DNA of 64,000 bases from Rhodoplanes azumiensis (lineage in GTDB: Bacteria; Pseudomonadota; Alphaproteobacteria; Rhizobiales; Xanthobacteraceae): positions 62,001 to 126,000 of the forward strand of contig NZ_JBHUIW010000007.1 of assembly GCF_042682915.1 (NCBI RefSeq). The letters run 5' to 3'. Under the pieces are notes generated by a model, which was not told the origin of the DNA, did no database searches, and saw only the letters and a list, made by a program, of their open reading frames with translations. This document shows, piece after piece, positions 61,283 through 64,000 of this stretch (its first letter is position 1; every line of letters begins with the position of its first letter). Made by a program: the position numbers and the translations under genes.

Positions 61283-62953
61283 CTACCCGCCCGCCGCCTT
61301 CAACAGCCGCTCTGCCGCAGCGCGGGCTTCCATGGTGATCTCGGCGCCGGAGAGCATGCGGGCGATTTCTTCGCGCCGGGTGCCGTCGTCGAGCACCGCG
61401 ACCCGGGTCGCGACGCGCTTGCCGCGGTCGAGCGCGCCCTTGCTGATCAGGACGTGGCGGTCGGCACGCGCCGCCACCTGGGGGGCGTGCGTCACCGCCA
61501 TCACCTGCACCTTGCGGCCGAGGCGGGCGAGCCGCACGCCGATGGCGTCGGCCACCGCCCCGCCCACCGCCGTGTCGATCTCGTCGAACACCAAAGTCGG
61601 GGCCGAGCCGCGGTCGGCGATCACCACCTTCAGCGCGAGGAGAAACCGCGACAGCTCGCCGCCCGAGGCGATCTTCATCAGCGGGCCGGGCGCCGTGCCC
61701 GGATTGGTCTGCACCTGGAACTCGACGTGGTCGAGCCCGTGCGGGCCGGCGCGCTCCGGCTCGGCGACGATCGCCGTCGTGAAGCGCGCCCGCTCGAGCT
61801 TCAGGGGCTTGAGCTCGCCGGCGACCGCCTTGTCGAGCGCCTCGCCGGCGCGCTTGCGCTTGTCCGAGAGGGCCGCCGCGGCACGGTCGAACGCCGCGGC
61901 CGCGGCCGCGGCCGTGCGCTCCAGCGCCGCGAGCGTTTCCGCCCCGGCGTCGATCAGGGCGAGGTCGGCCTCGTAGCGCTCGGCCAGCGCCGCCAGCGCG
62001 TCGACCGCGACGTTGTACTTGCGGCCCGCTGCGCGTAGCGCGAACAGCCGCTCCTCGATGCGCTCCAACATGTTCGCGTCGAAGGCGCCGGCGGCCAGCG
62101 CCGCCTCGAGATGGGCGCGCGCCTCGTCGAGCGCGGTCAGCGCCGCATCGATCGCCGCGATCGCCGGCGCGACATAGCCGCCCGCCGTGCCGCGCCGCTC
62201 CAGCCGCCGCACCGCGGCGGCGAGTGCCGGACCGGGCGACTGCGGCCCGGCGACGACGGCGAGGGCGTCGCGCAGATCGTCGGCGGCCTTCTCGGCTTGC
62301 ATCATCTGGGCGCGCCGCTCCGCCAGCGTCGTCTCCTCGCCGGGCTCCGGGGCGAGCCGGCGCAGCTCCTCGACGGCGTGGCGCAGCCAGTCGGCCTCGC
62401 GCTGCGCCCGCGCGACCGCGGCGCGCTGCGTCGCCAGCGCCTCGGCCGCCTCGCGCCGCGCCGTCCACAGGCGCGCGACCGCGGCGGCGTCGCCCTCCAG
62501 CCCCGCATAGGCGTCGAGCAGATCGCGATGGCTCGCCGGATCGACGAGGGCGCGGGCGTCGTGCTGGCCGTGGATCTCGACGAGGCGCTCGCCGAGGCTC
62601 TGCAGCACCTTCACGGAGACCGGCTGGTCGTTGACGAAGGCGCGAGTGCGGCCGTCGGCGAGCTGCACGCGGCGCAGCAGGAGCTGATCCTCGACCGCGA
62701 TGTCGTTGTCGCGCAGGAGCTCGTTGACCGGATGCGTCGCGCCCGGCTCGAACACGGCCGTCACCTGGCCCTGCTCGGCGCCGCTGCGCACCAGGCCGGC
62801 GTCGCCGCGCGCCCCGAGTGCCAGCGCGAAGGCATCGAGCAGGATCGATTTTCCGGCGCCGGTCTCGCCGGTCAGCACGGCGAGGCCCGGCCCGAAATCG
62901 AGGTCGAGCCGGTCGATGAGGACGATGTCGCGGATCGAAAGGCGGGCCAGCAT
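61283..62953 (-). CDS. recN: DNA repair protein RecN
   Basis: 556-residue SMC-like ATPase for double-strand-break repair. N-terminal LSIRDIVLIDRLDLDFGPGLAVLTGETGAGKS contains Walker A (29-36). Long coiled coils rich in Ala, Arg and Glu form the middle, and the C-terminal ATPase half has MKIASGGELSRFLLALK and LVFDEIDTAVGG. bamD-recN-ligA is the usual order in the Rhizobiales. Confidence 0.96.
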   Translation of the reverse strand: MLARLSIRDIVLIDRLDLDFGPGLAVLTGETGAGKSILLDAFALALGARGDAGLVRSGAEQGQVTAVFEPGATHPVNELLRDNDIAVEDQLLLRRVQLADGRTRAFVNDQPVSVKVLQSLGERLVEIHGQHDARALVDPASHRDLLDAYAGLEGDAAAVARLWTARREAAEALATQRAAVARAQREADWLRHAVEELRRLAPEPGEETTLAERRAQMMQAEKAADDLRDALAVVAGPQSPGPALAAAVRRLERRGTAGGYVAPAIAAIDAALTALDEARAHLEAALAAGAFDANMLERIEERLFALRAAGRKYNVAVDALAALAERYEADLALIDAGAETLAALERTAAAAAAAFDRAAAALSDKRKRAGEALDKAVAGELKPLKLERARFTTAIVAEPERAGPHGLDHVEFQVQTNPGTAPGPLMKIASGGELSRFLLALKVVIADRGSAPTLVFDEIDTAVGGAVADAIGVRLARLGRKVQVMAVTHAPQVAARADRHVLISKGALDRGKRVATRVAVLDDGTRREEIARMLSGAEITMEARAAAERLLKAAGG

Positions 62954-62989
62954 GGGTTGTCCTATCGCCGCCGCTCCCCGAGACGCGAA

Positions 62990-63113
62990 CCGTCATCCTG
63001 AGGTGCCCGGCGAAGCCGGGCCTCGAAGGATGGCGGCCGCTGTCCGGGCCGTCGCCCGTCGAGGGCGGCGTGTCTGCGCTTCGCGCCGCCACACGGCCAC
63101 CTCGGGGTGACGG
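62990..63113. repeat. Palindromic intergenic repeat (family A, copy 2)
   Basis: It opens ccgtcatcctgaggtgcccg and ends ggccacctcggggtgacgg, with inner hairpins (cccggcgaagccggg; ggcggcgtgtctgcgcttcgcgccgcc). The outer 16 bp match the arms of the copy at 12451-12551. It lies between bamD and recN. Confidence 0.88.
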
Positions 63114-63150
63114 GGAGAGTACGGTTCTTGGCCGTCCTACAGGAACGCGA

Positions 63151-63175
63151 ACGGCCGGGACAAGCCCGGCCGTCG
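63151..63175. repeat. Solitary half of a family B repeat
   Basis: acggccgggacaagcccggc plus cgtcg resembles the right arm of the family B repeat at 23399-23430, without a partner arm. It is hairpin-forming and could act as a terminator after bamD. Confidence 0.6.
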
Positions 63176-63218
63176 CAAATCTCGTCGAATCGCTCGGCCT
63201 CGCCGCGCGGCGCCCGCG

Positions 63219-64000
63219 TCAGCCCAGTCCGACCTTCTTGAAGGCGCGGCTGATCCACGAGCCCTTGTTCTCGGACGGCTCGAAGCCGCCGCCCTTCACC
63301 AGGTTGTAGGCGTCCTTGTACCAGACACTGTCCGGGAAGTTGTGGCCGAGCACGGCGGCCGCGGTCTGCGCCTCGCTCGCGATGCCGAGCATCATGTAGC
63401 ACTCGGTGAGCCGCATCAGCGCCTCCTCGACGTGCCGGGTCGTCTGATACTGCGTCACCACCACCTTGAAGCGGTTGATGGCGCCGATGAAGTTCTTCTT
63501 CTGCATGTAGTAGCGCGCGACCTCCATCTCCTTGGCGGCGAGATGGTCGCGGCCGACCTCGATCTTCTTGCGGGCCTGCGCGGCGTATTCCGAGGTCGGG
63601 TACTTGCGGATGACCTCCTCCAGCGCCTGGATCGCCTTCTCGGTGCGGGTCTGGTCGCGGGTCACGTCCGGGATCTGGTCGTAGTACGAGGCGCCGATCA
63701 GGTACTGGGCGTAGGCGACGTCCGGGCTGCCCGGATGCATCGTGACGTAGCGCTTGGCGGCGCCGATCGCCTCGTCGTACTGGCGCGTCTCGTAGTACGA
63801 ATACGCGGTCATCAGGAGCGACTTGCGGGCCCACTCCGAATAGGGGTGCTGGCGGTCGACCTCCTCGAACTTCTTCACCGCCTCCTTGGGCGCGTTCTTC
63901 TCGTTCAGGAGGAAGACGCCCTCGTTGTAGAGCTTTTCGGCCGGAAGATCGGGTCCGAGATCGTCGTCGTTGCCGCCGAACAGGTTCGAGAGGCTGCTGC
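63219..64000 (-). CDS. bamD: BamD outer-membrane assembly lipoprotein (partial, 5' end outside the window)
   Basis: The 3' 260 codons of a BamD/ComL-type protein of the BAM complex, which inserts beta-barrel proteins into the outer membrane. The visible part begins with SSLSNLFGGNDDDLGPDLPAEKLYNEG and continues through TPR helices (FEEVDRQHPYSEWARKSLLM; YDEAIGAAKRYVTMHPGSPDV; ALEEVIRKYPTSEYAAQARKKI; YMQKKNFIGAINRFKVVV). The signal sequence and lipobox cysteine lie beyond base 64000, so lipidation cannot be seen here. Confidence 0.93.
   Translation of the reverse strand, partial: SSLSNLFGGNDDDLGPDLPAEKLYNEGVFLLNEKNAPKEAVKKFEEVDRQHPYSEWARKSLLMTAYSYYETRQYDEAIGAAKRYVTMHPGSPDVAYAQYLIGASYYDQIPDVTRDQTRTEKAIQALEEVIRKYPTSEYAAQARKKIEVGRDHLAAKEMEVARYYMQKKNFIGAINRFKVVVTQYQTTRHVEEALMRLTECYMMLGIASEAQTAAAVLGHNFPDSVWYKDAYNLVKGGGFEPSENKGSWISRAFKKVGLG

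Overview
This 64-kb window is very GC-rich, densely coded chromosomal DNA from an alphaproteobacterium, most likely a member of the Hyphomicrobiales (Rhizobiales). The evidence is a SUF gene cluster carrying SufB, SufC, SufD, SufS, a SufT-type DUF59 protein and SufA; a circularly permuted two-piece tmRNA whose tag is ANDNYAPVAQAA; an alpha-type SspB; the DUF4169 plus ribbon-helix-helix pair behind fumC; the order bamD-recN-ligA; and many tripartite tricarboxylate (Tct) transport proteins. No genus can be fixed from the sequence alone.

Layout: 0.2-1.3 kb, a diguanylate cyclase. 1.3-9 kb, a minus-strand iron-sulfur assembly operon: cysteine desulfurase, sufB, a small coiled-coil protein, sufC, a paralogous small protein, sufD, sufS, sufT, sufA, with several stop/start overlaps. 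9.4-12.2 kb, an alpha/beta hydrolase and a chemoreceptor. 12.9-16.5 kb, tyrS and a large unrecognised exported or membrane protein. 16.6-21.6 kb, folA, hflK, hflC, a DUF2065 protein and degP. 21.6-25.7 kb, a minus-strand accessory module with a split TPP-dependent decarboxylase, a deaminase, an NMT1-type binding protein and a LysR regulator. 25.8-30.3 kb, thyA and a TctC/TctA/TctB transport set. 31-34.4 kb, ssrA, sspB, fumC, DUF4169 and RHH genes. 34.5-38.5 kb, a giant AsmA-family protein. 38.9-44.5 kb, an FAD-linked oxidase, a hotdog thioesterase, a UvrD/PcrA helicase and a DUF29 protein. 44.6-49.9 kb, an L,D-transpeptidase, prmA, a small protein, pepP and an SDR. 50.3-58.9 kb, a glucarate/galactarate catabolic cluster (garR, garL, gudD, tctC, garD, MFS permease) with a divergent FadR-type regulator. 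59-64 kb, ligA, recN and the 3' part of bamD, which runs off the window.

The genes group into housekeeping functions (Fe-S assembly, translation and ribosome rescue, folate/thymidylate, membrane proteolysis, DNA repair, outer-membrane assembly) interrupted by catabolic and transport modules. The module genes lie between thyA and folA and between thyA and sspB, neighbourhoods that I recall as compact in relatives, so they look like later insertions. ssrA and sspB lie next to each other and encode two partners of one pathway: tagging of stalled nascent chains and delivery of the tagged proteins to ClpXP.

The most unusual signals are not gene families. (1) One palindromic intergenic repeat family is present between genes at 23.5 kb and also twice in-frame inside uvrD, in two different reading phases. 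(2) Short 15-bp (five-codon) tandem repeats recur at gene ends or leaders: sufA, sufD, the degP leader and the AsmA tail. (3) Several further long inverted repeats sit between genes. (4) Two paralogous small coiled-coil proteins flank sufC. (5) A gene-free stretch at 45.2-45.8 kb holds degenerate 12-bp repeats resembling DnaA boxes beside an AT-rich segment. I saw no CRISPR array, rRNA, tRNA, transposase or prophage gene.
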